Origin: Proteromonas lacertae
Lineage: Eukaryota; Sar; Bigyra; Opalinata; Proteromonadidae
Length of the DNA: 64,000 nucleotides
Assembly: GCA_002245135.1 (NCBI GenBank)
Contig: NGBS01001179.1
Span: forward strand, 62,001-126,000
Direction: 5' to 3'
Both the position numbers and the translations under genes were made by a program. A model generated the notes under the pieces. The model saw only the letters and a program-made list of their open reading frames with translations, was not told where the DNA came from and ran no database searches. Of this stretch, positions 14,701-26,797 are shown piece by piece. How positions within the stretch are numbered: position 1 is the stretch's first letter; each line of letters begins with the position of its first letter.

Positions 14701-17700
14701 CCAGCTTGCACATTTTATTGGTATTATTGTAGCAGAACCACAATAATGTCCTTTAGGACATGGTTCACATTCATCAAAATGTGTTAAATTAGCTCTAGGA
14801 GTATAAGTACCAGCTGGACATGGATGTTGTGTTTGTGTTGCTGTATTTTCACTACAAAAATGACCTGCTATACAAATACCATCTGGTGCTGTTTTTCCAC
14901 CTAAACAATAATGTCCTGCTGGACAAGGTGTACATTTACTCACATCATCTAAATTATCAGCATTACCATAAGTACCAGGTGGACATCTTGTAGGTAAACT
15001 TGATCCAGGAGGACAATAACTACCATAATGACATGGTAAAGGACTTCTATCACCTCCGCCAAATCCTTCACCATTACAGTAAAACCCACCAGGACAATCA
15101 ATACAATCAGCTTTAGATGTAGCATGATTATTCTCAGTATATTTACCACTACCACATTTATGTGTAGGTATTGCAGTTCCTTCAAGACAATAATATCCTC
15201 TGTAACATGGTGCACTGTATGTACTTAATCCTGCATAAGGACAAGACCAACCAGCTGGACAATTAATACAACTATCTTTCTTCTTTTGATCTTGATAAGT
15301 TCCTGCTTGACATGGAATTGGACTACCTGAAGCTATTGGACAATAATGACCTTCTGGACAATCTTTACAATCACTGTCCTTTGTTGAACCAATACTATCT
15401 GTATATGTACCAGCTGGACATCTTTTAGGTAATGAAGATTTTTCTGGACAATAATATCCAATTGGACATACTTTTGACAAATGTGTTTCACCTGCTGGAC
15501 AATAATATCCTGCTAGACAGTCTATACAATCTGATTGTTGTGATTTTCCTTCTTCATTATTATAAGTACCTCCTGGACACGCTGTTATACCACCATTACA
15601 ATAATAACCTCTTGGACATTTCTGTTTATTGTTTGCTGTTGTTCCTAAAGGACAATAAAAACCAGGTTCACATGGACTACATTCACCTTCAGATGCTAAA
15701 CCTGTTGTAGCTCCATATGTTCCACTAGGACATGGAGTATATTTTCCACCAACACAATAACCACCTAATGGACAATCCATTGGTCCATTTGTTGTTGAAC
15801 CTTCATTACATATCTTACCATTTTGACATGTACTACATTCAGCTTTACCTATAAGACTATATGTACCTGCTGGACATAAATACGGTTTAAAAATAGTTGT
15901 TGCTGATGTTAATGGACAATAACTACCAGCAGGACAACCAACACATGTAGTTTGTAATGGGAGTGAATATTTACCACCTTCACATGGTTGTTTATCAGTA
16001 TTTGTATTTGGACATTTATAATTAGCAGGACAATCTATACATTCTGCATATCCTTCTAATGAGTATTGACCTTTAGAACATTGTCTTTTATTACCAAATA
16101 TATCACATTCATAACCTGCTTCACAATTAGTACATGTCATTTTACCTTTTAATGAGTAAGTACCAGCTAAACATGGTTTAATTCCACTAAGCGTTTTATC
16201 TTCACAGCTATAACCAGCAGGACATTCTATACATTCAAATGCATTAGTATTTGAATAATAACCATTATGACAAGGAGTTTGAGTATTCATATTGGTATTT
16301 GGACAAAAGAAACCTGCTTTACATGATTCACATTCTGTAACTACCAGCTAATGAATAAGTACCTTTTTTACATTTATAAATACCATTTGAAGTTTTGGAA
16401 GGACATGCATAACCAGCTGGACATTGAGTACAAGTAGTAGATCCTTCATCACTATAATAACCATCATTACATGCAGAACCTAATGCAATTCTAGTTGGAC
16501 ATTGATAACCAGCAGGACATTTTATACAATAAGACATACCTGCTGAAGAATAATAACCACTTGGACAATCTACTTCAGTGTTATGATATATTGAAGGACA
16601 ATATTTGCCAGCTGTACATGGAGTACATGATGTTTGGCTTCCAGTACTATATGAACCAATTGAACATATTTGAGGTGCCTGCGTTGTAGATGAGCAATAA
16701 AAACCTGCTGGACATTCATAACAATCTAATTGGCCTTCCAATGAGTATTCTCCAACAGCACAATTAGTTTTAGTGTAAGTATAATTAGGATTTAATGTAC
16801 ATTTTTTACCTGCAGGACATGTATCTGTAATAGTCTTAATCTCTGTATAATTACCTTTAGTATTTGGACATGTAACTGGACTATGAGTTGGATCAATACA
16901 ACATTTAGGACTACATGTTATACAACTAGTGCTACCTCCCAAACTATAACTGCCTATTGGACATAATTGAGGTGGCTGATTTGTATTTGGACAATGCATA
17001 CCAGCAGGACATTTTGTACAACTAATTGTTCTACCTTTAATACTATAATAACCATTACTACAAGATACTGGAGTAGCTGGATCACTACATTGTTTACCTG
17101 CTGGACATAAGACACATTCAGATTGACCAGTACCATCTGTTGTTAATCCACTAGGACATTTTGTACATCCAATGTGTGCACTTGCAGTTGAAAATGATCC
17201 TACTGGACAATCAATTTCATTACCAGATGTACAATCCTTTCCAGCAGAACAAGATAACATTCTAATAGTCATTAATGATCTTGATGTATAATTATGACAT
17301 TCATCATCACCTATATCTGAATATTGATTATTACTATCACAATCTATTGCTGTTGTTGAATTACATGATTTACCAGTTGGACATAATAAACATGTCATTT
17401 GTTTAGTCAATGGTTGATATTCACCTTTTGGACATTGAATTGCTTGATAAACCAAACCTCCTGGACAGAATGTGCCTTCTGGACAAGCAATTGGTTTTTG
17501 ATTAGGTGATGGACAATAATATCCTTTTTCACACTCATTACATTGATTATTATTACTACTTATATAAGATCCTAATGGACAATATATTAGGGATATGTCA
17601 TTGTTTGATTATAAACATCTTGACAAATAGCATTATCTGGACATTCTATACATTCAGTTTGTTTTTCATTAGGTATGAAATGAAGAGGACATTTATATGG

Positions 17701-19601
17701 TTTAATTGAAATAGTTTCATTACATATATAACCAAATGGACAATTCACACATCTAGTTTGTCCTTCATAACTATTATAAGTACCACTTTCACATTTAATA
17801 CATCTTCCATCTTTACTGTATGTATTTATTGGACATATTTCAATATTATTAACATTATCACAACTATAACCATCTGGACATAACTGACATTCACTTTGAC
17901 CTTCTTTATTATTATAATATTTAGGATAATCACATGATAAACATGATTCTATTGAAGTTTGTGATTTGAATGGATTATAAGTACCAATTGGACATGGATT
18001 TAATCATACAATGATCACAATAATATCCAGGTAAACAATCAAATTCTCTATTTCTATCAATATATTTACCTTCACTACAAGATGATGATGATGATAATAA
18101 TATACCGTTTGGATTTGAAAATGTGATAATTTTTGTATTATAATACTGGAATAATGAATTATCATTATTATAATATTGATCACCATCTATTACAATATGT
18201 TTAAATGATATATAAAAAATATTATTATCATATATTCCATCATAATTCTCTTTCATTATGGTAACTTTGCATTTATCATAATTTGATTGTATTTTACATT
18301 CATTATTCAATAATATTGTAGCTTCAATCATCCCATTCGTTATATTGGCAGTGATCTGAGTTAATCTCATAACGATAGTATCATTTGGTACTATTCTAAT
18401 AACAAATGGTTTAACTAAACTGAATTTTGTATTTGAAATTATAAATGGTATAATATCATATTCTATTTCCTTATTATATTCTGTATTGATTATATAATCA
18501 TTTGTTTTACCAATATTAAACTGTATTACTGGTAATATAAATCTAATATTAACTACATTCGATAGGTGATATTATTATATTATTATTATTATCTTCATCA
18601 ATTACTGTATGCATTATTTTACATTCACCTATCAAATACTGATTATTTACTGAAATTATTGTTATATTCTGTATTAATGATGACTCTGTAAATGTAATAA
18701 TGTTTGGTATTACTTTCATACTATTTTTACATTCACTTGAATACTCCAATTTCATTTTTATATTCTCTTTTTCATTATTTGGTTTGGCTTGTAAAGAAAT
18801 TGTGTAATTCTTAGATTTACCATTCTCTATTATCATATCATTGCTGGATATCACTATAGAAGGACTATAATTTGGATTTGACAGATAAACGGATATAATT
18901 TTGGATGGATTATAGAATATCTTCGGCTTTACCATAGAACTACATTTACAATCATGTTTTAATAAAATAAATTCATTTTTAAATGATGTAAAAGATGTTA
19001 TCTTGATTGTATTGATTAAACTGCCGTTTTTAGCTGTAATTGTATATACTTCCAACTGCTTACTTCCTTTATCATTTTCTATAGGAATAATTCTACATGA
19101 TAGTGCATCTTTGCATTTATCTGATGAAATAATATATTTCGAAGTATTGTCAATTTGAGACAATTTTATGAGTGAAGGTTTAATAATTACTTCTATATCA
19201 TTATTGCTCTTCATATTACCCATTTTTGGTTTTTGTTGCAACATATGTATTATAGTAAGCTTAATATTAACATCTTCAACAAAACTGTCTAAATTTTCTT
19301 TCTTTACGTAATGAAAAATATTGGTTGTTGTTATATCTGGTGGAGTTTCCTCAATAGCAGTCACTGTTATATATTGGACTTCTTTCCCTTTTACTGATAT
19401 TTGTGATGGATTAATTTGTATGAATGAGGAATTTGATAATAACTTTATTGTTGTAAACTCTTCCTCCTCCTGATTAACAGATAATTCATAGGACTGACTA
19501 TTTCCTGGTGATATTTCTAATTTTGACTTATGAAGTTGTATAATATTTTTTGCAAATACACTATAACTAAAAACTAATAGCAATAAAACAAAAAAATTCA
19601 T
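1..19601 (-). CDS. Giant cysteine-rich (GCC2/GCC3 modules) type I membrane protein with coiled-coil tail, 3' end outside window
   Basis: The chain starts at 19,601 with a clear signal peptide (MNFFVLLLLVFSYSVFAKN). About 530 residues of Cys-poor, beta-rich looking sequence follow. Then comes a very long array of modules of roughly 45-55 residues with the pattern CPxGxYCPxGxxxPxxCPxGTY, typical of the GCC2/GCC3 (ephrin-receptor-like) family. A single membrane span lies near 3,143-3,213, followed by a basic stop-transfer and a Glu/Lys-rich coiled coil that runs off the left edge. The sum exceeds 6,500 residues and no intron is needed. The frame is interrupted by about a dozen one-base offsets (near 18,552; 17,999; 17,590; 16,340; 14,707; 14,574; 14,227; 14,050; 13,915; 12,230; 8,266; 2,780); all but 17,590 are +1. 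The reading across each is supported by the module pattern, and for six of them by the intact inverted copy. Treating this as one gene is inference. It could be a pseudogene or an intact gene with assembly errors. Ligand and role are unknown. Confidence 0.72.
3143..3213 (-). other. Transmembrane segment of the giant cysteine-rich protein
   Basis: A stretch of about 23 hydrophobic residues (LIISAIACLFVFVVLVLG, then SVYYL) is followed at once by RRK. This is the classic arrangement of a single-pass span with a cytoplasmic stop-transfer. All Cys-rich modules lie before it and all coiled-coil sequence after it, so the modules should be extracellular or lumenal and the tail cytoplasmic. Confidence 0.85.
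11410..16045 (-). repeat. Left arm of a 4.6-kb inverted duplication (inside the giant gene)
   Basis: These 4,636 bases, read on the minus strand, match 32,541-37,167 read on the plus strand. I found about twelve substitutions, one extra codon (a Thr near 16,000) and six extra single bases, all in this left arm. The lengths (4,636 against 4,627) agree exactly with those differences. The match stops abruptly at both ends: at the left end the giant gene continues into CINCTEGYYC while the right arm runs into a stop codon. Confidence 0.93.
17980..19601 (-). other. Signal peptide and Cys-poor N-terminal domain of the giant gene
   Basis: The region encodes the secretion signal and about 530 residues rich in Ile, Asn, Ser and Thr with several N-glycosylation sequons. 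The spacing resembles repeated beta-sandwich units, but I do not recognise the family. Two one-base offsets lie here, near 18,552 (an in-frame TAA is bypassed by a +1 shift) and 17,999. After the second, the sequence enters the first cysteine-rich module. Confidence 0.55.
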
Positions 19602-19733
19602 TTTTAAAAATGAAATAACCGTTACACTTTTTATGAATTTATTTTCTCATTTTAGACCAATCTGCATATTGAATTGCGTTTCATTTTAGTAATTAGTATA
19701 AAACAATATTAAATACAACAAAATTTCTAACTA

Positions 19734-20376
19734 TTATTCCTTACTTTTATGATGATGATGTTTTTTATGTTTCTTTTCTTCTTTCTTCTTCTTTTTATCT
19801 TTCTTTTTCTTCTTTTCTGTCTCTATTTCCTTTTCTGATTTATCAACATCAACTTCTGATTTTTCACTTAAAACTACAGAATCACTATTTGTTTCAATTT
19901 TTTGCTGTTTTTCTATCTCTTCATCCTCATAATCTCTTGGTGTGCCTGTTATGATTGTGAGATCTTCTTTACTATAATTCTTCACATTTTTATTCTTTAG
20001 TAGTTTGTGTAATCTATATATAATTAATAACAAAACAAATGCATATATATACTTATAAACTCTCTTTTCTTCTTCACCATTAATCTATTGATAATTTTCT
20101 TTTTTTACTTTTTGAATCTTCTACCATTTTTCTTTCTTCAGAATGTTTCTTGTTTAGTTGTTTTAGTATTTCAGTATATGATGTTGCAGCAGATAAGAAA
20201 TGTTTATTAGCAAGATTTGAATCATCCACACCCAGTCCCAATGTATCGCCTTTCTTTTTAACTTGTACATGGGTTAATTGTCCTGAATTGTTTTTACCTA
20301 AACCTTTACCTTCAGCCCAGCCCATTTTCTCTAACAACTTGTATCCAAATCTTGATGTATCTAATAATCGATTCAT
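19734..20376 (-). CDS. PinX1-like G-patch protein
   Basis: The 200-residue product opens with a G-patch domain: GYKLLEKMGWAEGKGLGKN within the first 31 residues, then a Lys-rich linker. The distal part (KRVYKLHKLLKNKNVKNYSK) resembles the PinX1 segment that follows the G-patch. PinX1/Gno1 proteins are nucleolar and act in rRNA processing by stimulating DEAH helicases, and in some organisms bind telomerase. One 39-nt intron lies at 20,014-20,052. A TAA after LSID at about 20,080 is bypassed only by a +1 shift; with that shift the intron phase closes and the frame runs to the TAA at 19,734. The C-terminus is a Lys/His tail (HKKHHHHKSKE), common in nucleolar proteins. It lies 132 bp upstream of the giant gene on the same strand. 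Confidence 0.75.
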
Positions 20377-20493
20377 ATATATATTAAATACTCTCTGCCC
20401 ATGCTTTATTTTGTGTTCCTCCTAGTTTTACGGCAAGTGACATTTCAATAATGATTCAGGCTTGATTCTCTTTAATTTTGACTCTACTATAAA

Positions 20494-21065
20494 ATGTCTG
20501 ATTTACACTCCTCTGATTCAGAAACATCTGATGTTGATAAAGATTGGAATGAATGGGAAGGTGATGATATGGAACCGATGAAATGTTTATTCTGTAAAGA
20601 TTTTTTTAAGTCAATACCAGAATATAAGGAGCATATATCATCAAAACACAATTTTTCATTCGATTCAATCCAAAAGAAACTTAGTATCAGTGAATATGAA
20701 TATATTTTATAGAAATGGATTTAATTCAGTGGATAAAGCTTGTTAACTATTGTCGAAAATGTGATCAAAGTGAAGGAAATACACAAAAATTAATTGATGA
20801 AATAAATAACGCTAGTGATATTTCTCTTTGGGATAAAGAAGAAAATATGATTGGTCTAGGAGAGGCAGATACATTAATACCATGTTTAGATAACTTTTTT
20901 GAAGAAGATCTTGAAATGGGAATGGATGAAACAGATGAAGCTAAAAAAGAGGAAATTAAGAAAGAAATGATAGAAAAAGCAAGACAATTTGCTGAAGAAC
21001 ATGATGGACGTAGTGTATTGGAATTAGAAGATCCATTAATACATAGACAAGACAATGAACAATAA
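20494..21065 (+). CDS. C2H2 zinc-finger protein resembling the N-terminus of PRMT3
   Basis: The 180-residue product has an acidic Ser/Asp/Glu/Trp N-terminus and then one zinc finger, CLFCKDFFKSIPEYKEHISS followed by KHNF. This closely follows the PRMT3-type substrate-binding finger, and the sequence after the intron (DLIQWIKLVNYCRK) matches the helix downstream of that finger. A 29-nt intron (20,684-20,712) joins LTEND-like codons cleanly: the phase-1 A before it completes AAA. The methyltransferase domain itself is absent; after a Glu/Lys-rich linker the protein ends at 21,065. It may be a stand-alone finger protein or a shortened relative of PRMT3. It is divergent from the PinX1-like gene across about 117 bp. 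Confidence 0.7.
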
Positions 21066-21146
21066 ACAACAATATTTTATTTTTTTAAATTAGAAGTATA
21101 ACTTTTTATTTATATATTTCTTTGAGTAAGTGTTGATTTTCTTTTA

Positions 21147-22029
21147 TTAGACTATATCATAATATATTTATAACATATAAATATATATATATACATTCAA
21201 TACAACTAGAAGTAACTAATTCTTCAATTCTTGTAATTAATCCATCTATCTCTTTGTCCTTTCCTTTCAACATCATTACAGTATGTAAAATTCCACTACT
21301 ACTCAACACTATGCGATTTTCTTGAGATTTACACATATTAATAAGAGATTTCAACTCTTCTTTCACAGTTTCATAATATGGTGATTGAAGTACTATAGAA
21401 TATCGTTTTATATTTTCATTTAAGAGTTTTGGAACTTCATTATTATCAGCTTGTAATAAATCCTTTTTTTCTTCTTCAACAGATATTAAATTTCCTTTTT
21501 TATCACATAAAATATTCAATCTACTTGCTTTTTGATATAAAAAGTTAAACAATTCTGAGTATAACATTTTATCACCTTCTTGGAATTGAAATTCAAATAA
21601 AAACACATCTGCAATCCCAGTTGAATATATATTTAAATTAAAAGATACACAATCTTGTAAATTGGAATATAAAATAACCCAGGAATACTTCTCTCTATAT
21701 TCATAATGTAAGGATATTAAAGCTAATAGCGAATTAATACTGTTAATAAGTTTTTCTATCGGTGTTAGTATATACAAAACTGTATTTGATATTATTAGAA
21801 TTGATTTTGGTGGGATTTGTAATGAATTAGTGTTAGTTTTACTTTTCTCGTGAATCAGTTCAATATTATCAACATTTGGATCTTGAATAAAATTAGTACA
21901 TACTGTTCCTCTTACTGTTTGATACATTGATTCATCTCTGTTAATCAAATCAGGCATAAACAAAGGAGAATTCTCTGGATGTGTATTATTCTCGATGTTT
22001 TCCTTAAATAAATGCTTATTTTCTTCCAT
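21147..22029 (-). CDS. Conserved-looking protein of unknown function
   Basis: About 279 residues, starting MEENKHLFKEN. The middle has a hydrophobic stretch (SILIISNTVLYILTPIEKL) that looks like a buried core rather than a membrane span, then a mixed alpha/beta region. The C-terminal part (IVLSSSGILHTVMMLKGKD) looks like a compact domain. Near the end a 43-nt GTAT...TAG intron (21,152-21,194) is likely, and splicing it puts a stop right after SCIEF; without splicing the protein gains about 11 Ile/Tyr-rich residues that look like read-through. I do not recognise the family. It is divergent from the receptor gene, sharing a 254-bp upstream region. Confidence 0.55.
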
Positions 22030-22283
22030 AAAACAAAAAAAGAATAAAGAAATTTCTTAGAAAAGTCTATAAAATTCTTGATAAATTAATTTTAGTTTAT
22101 CAACTAAAACATATGAATCACTTAATTAACGTAATTTCGCAGTGTTTATATCTTTAATTCATGCAAAAGTTATCTGATTAAGAATGTTTTAATTTAAAAT
22201 CAAACATCAAGCCGAACTATTTCATAACTGATAAAATTTTATCGTTATATAATCATAAATATTGTATTATATAAATCTATAAT

Positions 22284-25200
22284 ATGTCAGAATATTATTT
22301 ATTATCCTTATGCGTATAACTACTTATTTTAAATTGTAGGTTTTATTAACATTGACTAATGCGACTACCTTTGGAGTACTACATAAAAATAGTGATAGTT
22401 TAGATTATAAAATTGACACAATAAGGATAGAAATGGCTGGATCTAGTGTATCGCAATATACAACATTAGATTCTCAATTCCAGACTGGTGTGCTGCTGTG
22501 GCGTGATTTTCTGAATAGTAGAGGTGGATTGTGTATTGGTGGTACAATAAAAAACAACGAATGTGTAGGTGGGAAGCAATATAAGGTTGCAGTGGTTTTA
22601 TGGGATTTAAAACTAGATGGTGATGATTCTAATAAGTATTTACTCCATATAGAAGAGTGGATAGCAGATATAAGGAGTAGGACGAAGAAATTAAAACCAC
22701 ACGTATTAATTGCTCCATATGGTGATGAATATACTTTAAAAACAATAGATGCTTTATCAAAATATGGCACATATGGTGATGACTTAATCGTATTTAGTGG
22801 AGCGTATATATATAATCAATTATTATTTATAGTTATTCTGAAGCAATTGAAGATCTAGGAAATAGATTTATATTTTCAACAGCAGCTTCACCAACCACAA
22901 GAATGAATCAAGTGGCTCAATTTTTTATAGACCGTGTAAAAGTGAAAAGAATTGGTATATTATGTTACAATACAACGAATGAGCATTTGAAAACACTAGC
23001 AAGTTATTTTTATTTTCAAATAACTAATATTGATAAAACCATTCAAATACCAATCAAAAGATGTACAAGTGAAGCATCTAATCCAAGCGGAATTAATTGT
23101 GAAAGTGATTTTAACTGTCCAGCAGGTGAAAGTTGTTCATTTCCATTATATCAACCAATCACAACATCTCAATTAAAACAAACTGATTATACTAAAGAAT
23201 GGTTAAAGATATTTCAAGCTGCTGATGTAGATATGTTGTACTTTGTTAGTGATGAATATCAATTATCATTTTTAGAGGAAATACGTAATATAGGATATAC
23301 TCCAAATGCCATTTTGTTTCAAAAAATATATAATTTCTATAATGATGCAATAAATTATGATGGATTTAAGTATTTCATATTTTCAACAGAAGTGTTTGAT
23401 AAAGATGTTATAGAGTTAGAAACAAGCGATAAATATATGGGTAGTTCAAATGACTATGTAGGTTACTTGTTAGATAATTATGAGAAGTATTACTATAGTG
23501 ATGATGATGATCATTTTGTTAATATTTCTAATATGGTGTTATTCGATTATCAATATTATGCATTTGGCTCTTCAATTGGTATTACTATACAAAGACTATT
23601 TGATTTTGCATTGAATACTCATCGAATATCTCTTGAACCTGATATGTTTCACTTGACTTCAACATTTCTAACTTTAAAGAATATATTGACAACTCAGTTT
23701 GGATATTGTAAAAATTTAATAAGTGGAGAAAAACGAGAGGATACTTTTTGTGGAAATGGTAATAGATGTGATTTAAATACAGACATTTGCGTTAATTGGA
23801 ATACGTTTTATGGAGAAATAAACTTCAATTCTGAAGGTATTAATGAATATAAGAAGAGTATATTATTGCAAGTAAATGATGATCCAACTAGGATAAGTTT
23901 TGACATTGTTTGGCCTTCCACTATAGGAAATTGTAATTTAAATGATAAAGAATGTAGTAAAGATAACAATTATAAAGATTGTAGTTGTTCTTATACATAT
24001 CCAGCTCCATGGTATTGGAAAGTGAATGATGTTATTGAATCATGGAGAATTGATGAAGTTGGTTCAATTATATCGCATATTATATCACTTGCATGTTGTA
24101 TATTGATAATTATACTGAATATAAAAATGAATAAAAAATATAAAGCATTTTACACTAATTTTCCTCAATCACTTAAATTCCTTGTTATTTCTAATATTAT
24201 GTTAATATTTGCTGTAAATATAAGAAGTAGCTTTAACTAAAGGTGGATGTATATTCAGTGAATATGTCAGAGATATTAGTTTAGCTATATATTTTGCATC
24301 ATTTATTGTTACTCTAATAATAGTATCTCATGAAATGACAAATGATCCACTGGAAAACAAAATACAAATAATATTAACATGCATAGTTAGTGTGATTTTA
24401 ATCATATTATTTATAATCTACGATATAATATTTCAAGTCGATTATTATATAGTTCAGGAGACAATTGGATATACTTCTAATGATATTAGAGTATGTGATG
24501 AAGGTAATACAATTCAAATATATTTTCTTTTGATAGTATGTTTATATATCTATTCATTATTATTATTATATTTTCATAGATTGTAATTGGTATATTCATT
24601 TTATTACCACTGATTTGGTTTATTTATGATGGTAATACAATGTCAATTAAAATGGTTTTACCATTATTCATAATCAATACGAGTGTGTATATTGTATTAT
24701 ATTTATCAATATTTGAATTTGGACGAAATTGGGATAGTAAAATAGGTGGTATATTGTTAGTTAATGCTGGTTTTTGGTTAACAACATTGGTGTTTTATAT
24801 TCCACTTATATTTAGGATAAAAGATATAGTTACATATGCTGATACATCAGTTATATATCCATTTAACAATAGAGAAATGAAAAAACTGAGAAAGATATTA
24901 CATTCTCATTTAGGAAGACATTCCATTTCTATATTTTTAACAAGAGAAGGTAAATATCATAAGTTTGTAGAGTTTTATTTAGAAGCTGAGAATCACAAGC
25001 AATTGCCTGAAGATAAATTAGATGGAGATGAAATACGATTATTTGATAAATATTTAAACACATTATCATTTCATTTAGATTTACCTAAAGATATAATTGA
25101 AAGAACAAAAATCAAATTGAATTTAAAGAACAAACATGCATTTAGAGATGCTCAGAAATCATCATTAATATATTTACAAACACATGGTTGTTATAAAAGA

Positions 25201-25987
25201 TATGCACAAAGTATTGATTTTAAGAAAAACGAAATAAATGAAAGAGTGATGGATTATCTAAGATCTAGATCACTTGAACCAGTTATAGCTGCCTATGAAT
25301 ATATAGTTTGGCAATTAACAGATAGATCTAAATTGATAGTTGATAAGCCACCAACATTAAGAATATCATCATCCATACCTGTTAGTAATATAACTGTTAA
25401 TGGTCCAAGTGGTCCAATAAGTCCATCCAATAGAAGACCATCTCAAGCGTTAAGATCTGCAAGAAGGGCATCTAATGCCATTCAATTATTATCAGAGAAT
25501 AATACTAATCATCCTTCCTCCTCTTACACCAAAGAAGAAAAGAATATCCAATCCAAATTTCTTTCCTATTACTCCTAAACGTGTTCCATTAGTTGCTGAT
25601 ACTAATGGTTTAACTGCTATTATTGATGAAGAAGAACCTAATAATGTAATAGAGAATATAAAAGTTCCAATATTACAACCACCTCCTGAAGAAGCAATGA
25701 ATAAAGATGATGAAAGAAAAGATGAAAATAAAGACAATGGAAATATCGCTGTAGATAAAAACGAGAAGAATGAAGAATCTAAAGAAGAGAAAAAAGATGA
25801 AAAGAATGAAGAAGAAAAGAAAGACCAAGATAGGAAAAGAACAACTCTTGATAAAGATTTAGAAAGTTTAGGATTAGATACTAAGAATAACTGTGAAGAA
25901 ATGAAGAAGACTAAATTAGTGGAAGGTAGAAAAGATTCTATAAGTGAATTAATACTTGATACTGAAAAACTACTTGAATCAAAATAA
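22284..25987 (+). CDS. Class C-like G-protein-coupled receptor with C-terminal RGS domain
   Basis: About 1,200 residues. ATG at 22,284 gives a signal peptide (MSEYYLLSLCVLLTLTNA) split by a 26-nt intron (22,314-22,339). A periplasmic-binding-protein-like ligand domain follows, with a Cys cluster (CESDFNCPAGESC), then seven membrane spans between about 24,050 and 24,830. An RGS domain begins at KKLRKILHSHLGRHSISIF and includes the typical FVEFYLEAENHK helix, followed by a charged Glu/Lys tail. Other introns are 22,804-22,832 (29 nt) and 24,536-24,579 (44 nt). Two +1 offsets, near 24,228 (between span 2 and the loop before span 3) and 25,515 (after the RGS domain), are needed; with them the length is exactly divisible and all seven spans are present. 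Such proteins sense extracellular ligands, and the RGS domain speeds GTP hydrolysis on G-alpha. The ligand cannot be inferred. Confidence 0.82.
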
Positions 25988-26280
25988 GAAAGGAATAGTA
26001 GGATTATAAATTAATGTATTTTATTAATTATATTTATTTATATTGTAATTTGTTATGTATATCTCTATTACAACATATAACTCACTATTATACTTTTAAT
26101 TGATTTCTATTTCTATTACATTACAAATTAAAGCATTAAATCAATAATTATAATGTAATTATATAGCTTAAGCATTTTTATTTGTGTATTAAGAGATTTT
26201 CTTTTTTATATGTTTATACAAACAAGATTTCAGTATGAACAACACAACAAATTACTAGAATAAGAAATTATATCATTATT
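25988..26280. other. AT-rich intergenic spacer
   Basis: Between the converging receptor gene and the DNA-binding fragment I see only AT-rich sequence with no convincing reading frame or structured RNA. Poly-T and poly-A rich tracts near 26,000-26,200 may hold the 3' processing signals of both genes. Confidence 0.4.
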
Positions 26281-26797
26281 TTAAAACATGACTTCCCACT
26301 GGTAATAGTTTTTATTGCCATTTATAGTATGTATCCCATGCCTAGTTTTAAAGTTATTACACCATCCAACAGAACCATCAAACGGTAACATCTCTCTTTT
26401 TGTCGATAGTATTTCGTACTCATATTTTGCAGGCTGCTAATAAAGCATCATATGAAAATGCTGTTTCAAATCCATATTCCAATCCAAAATTCCATAATGC
26501 ATCAAATATAACCAATTCCTCCCTTTTGCTGAATATCTTTTTACAATAACCCCGAGTATCTTCAGTTGGATCTATTTGCTTTTTAACATAATCATTGTAT
26601 TTTTTAGACAATGTTTGTCTTACTATGCAATTTACTCTTGCAACTTGTGAAATATTTCCTGTTTTTTCTATCTCTTTAAACATTTTTATCCATTTACTTC
26701 TTGGAAGGTCATATGTTATACCGCGACAGCTATGACATAAATAACTTATCCTCTTTTTGTTAATAAGCCTTCTAATTCTCGAGTGCCATCTTGCCAT
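26281..26797 (-). CDS. Helix-turn-helix DNA-binding protein, CENP-B/Tc5 transposase-like N-terminal part
   Basis: 171 residues, from MARWHSRIRRL to YYQWEVMF. Two helix-turn-helix like stretches are visible. The first (KTGNISQVARVNCIVRQTLS) resembles the psq/CENP-B N-terminal finger. The second, near the end (SVGWCNNFKTRHGI), matches the Tc5/CENP-B second DNA-binding motif, which usually reads GWxxxFxxRxxl. No DDE catalytic domain follows. A +1 offset near 26,436 is needed to join the two. The protein may be a domesticated DNA-binding factor or the remnant of a Tc1/pogo-class transposon; I saw no terminal inverted repeats around it. Confidence 0.55.

Noticed and set aside
3518-17700. Many open frames of 60-140 codons rich in Leu, Tyr, His, Asn and Gln on the plus strand opposite the giant gene
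   Set aside because: They mirror the Cys/Gly/Tyr-rich modules read in reverse, have no domain pattern and occur in the same way opposite the inverted copy. They are shadows of the coding strand.
2772-19601. A DNA-level tandem or CRISPR-like repeat array in the cysteine-rich region
   Set aside because: The periodicity is at the protein level (modules of about 50 residues); the DNA of adjacent modules is diverged, and there are no fixed-length repeats with unique spacers.
21157-21200. An Ile/Tyr-rich C-terminus for the 21-22 kb protein
   Set aside because: It is better explained as a read-through of a 43-nt GTAT...TAG intron, as in the neighbouring genes.
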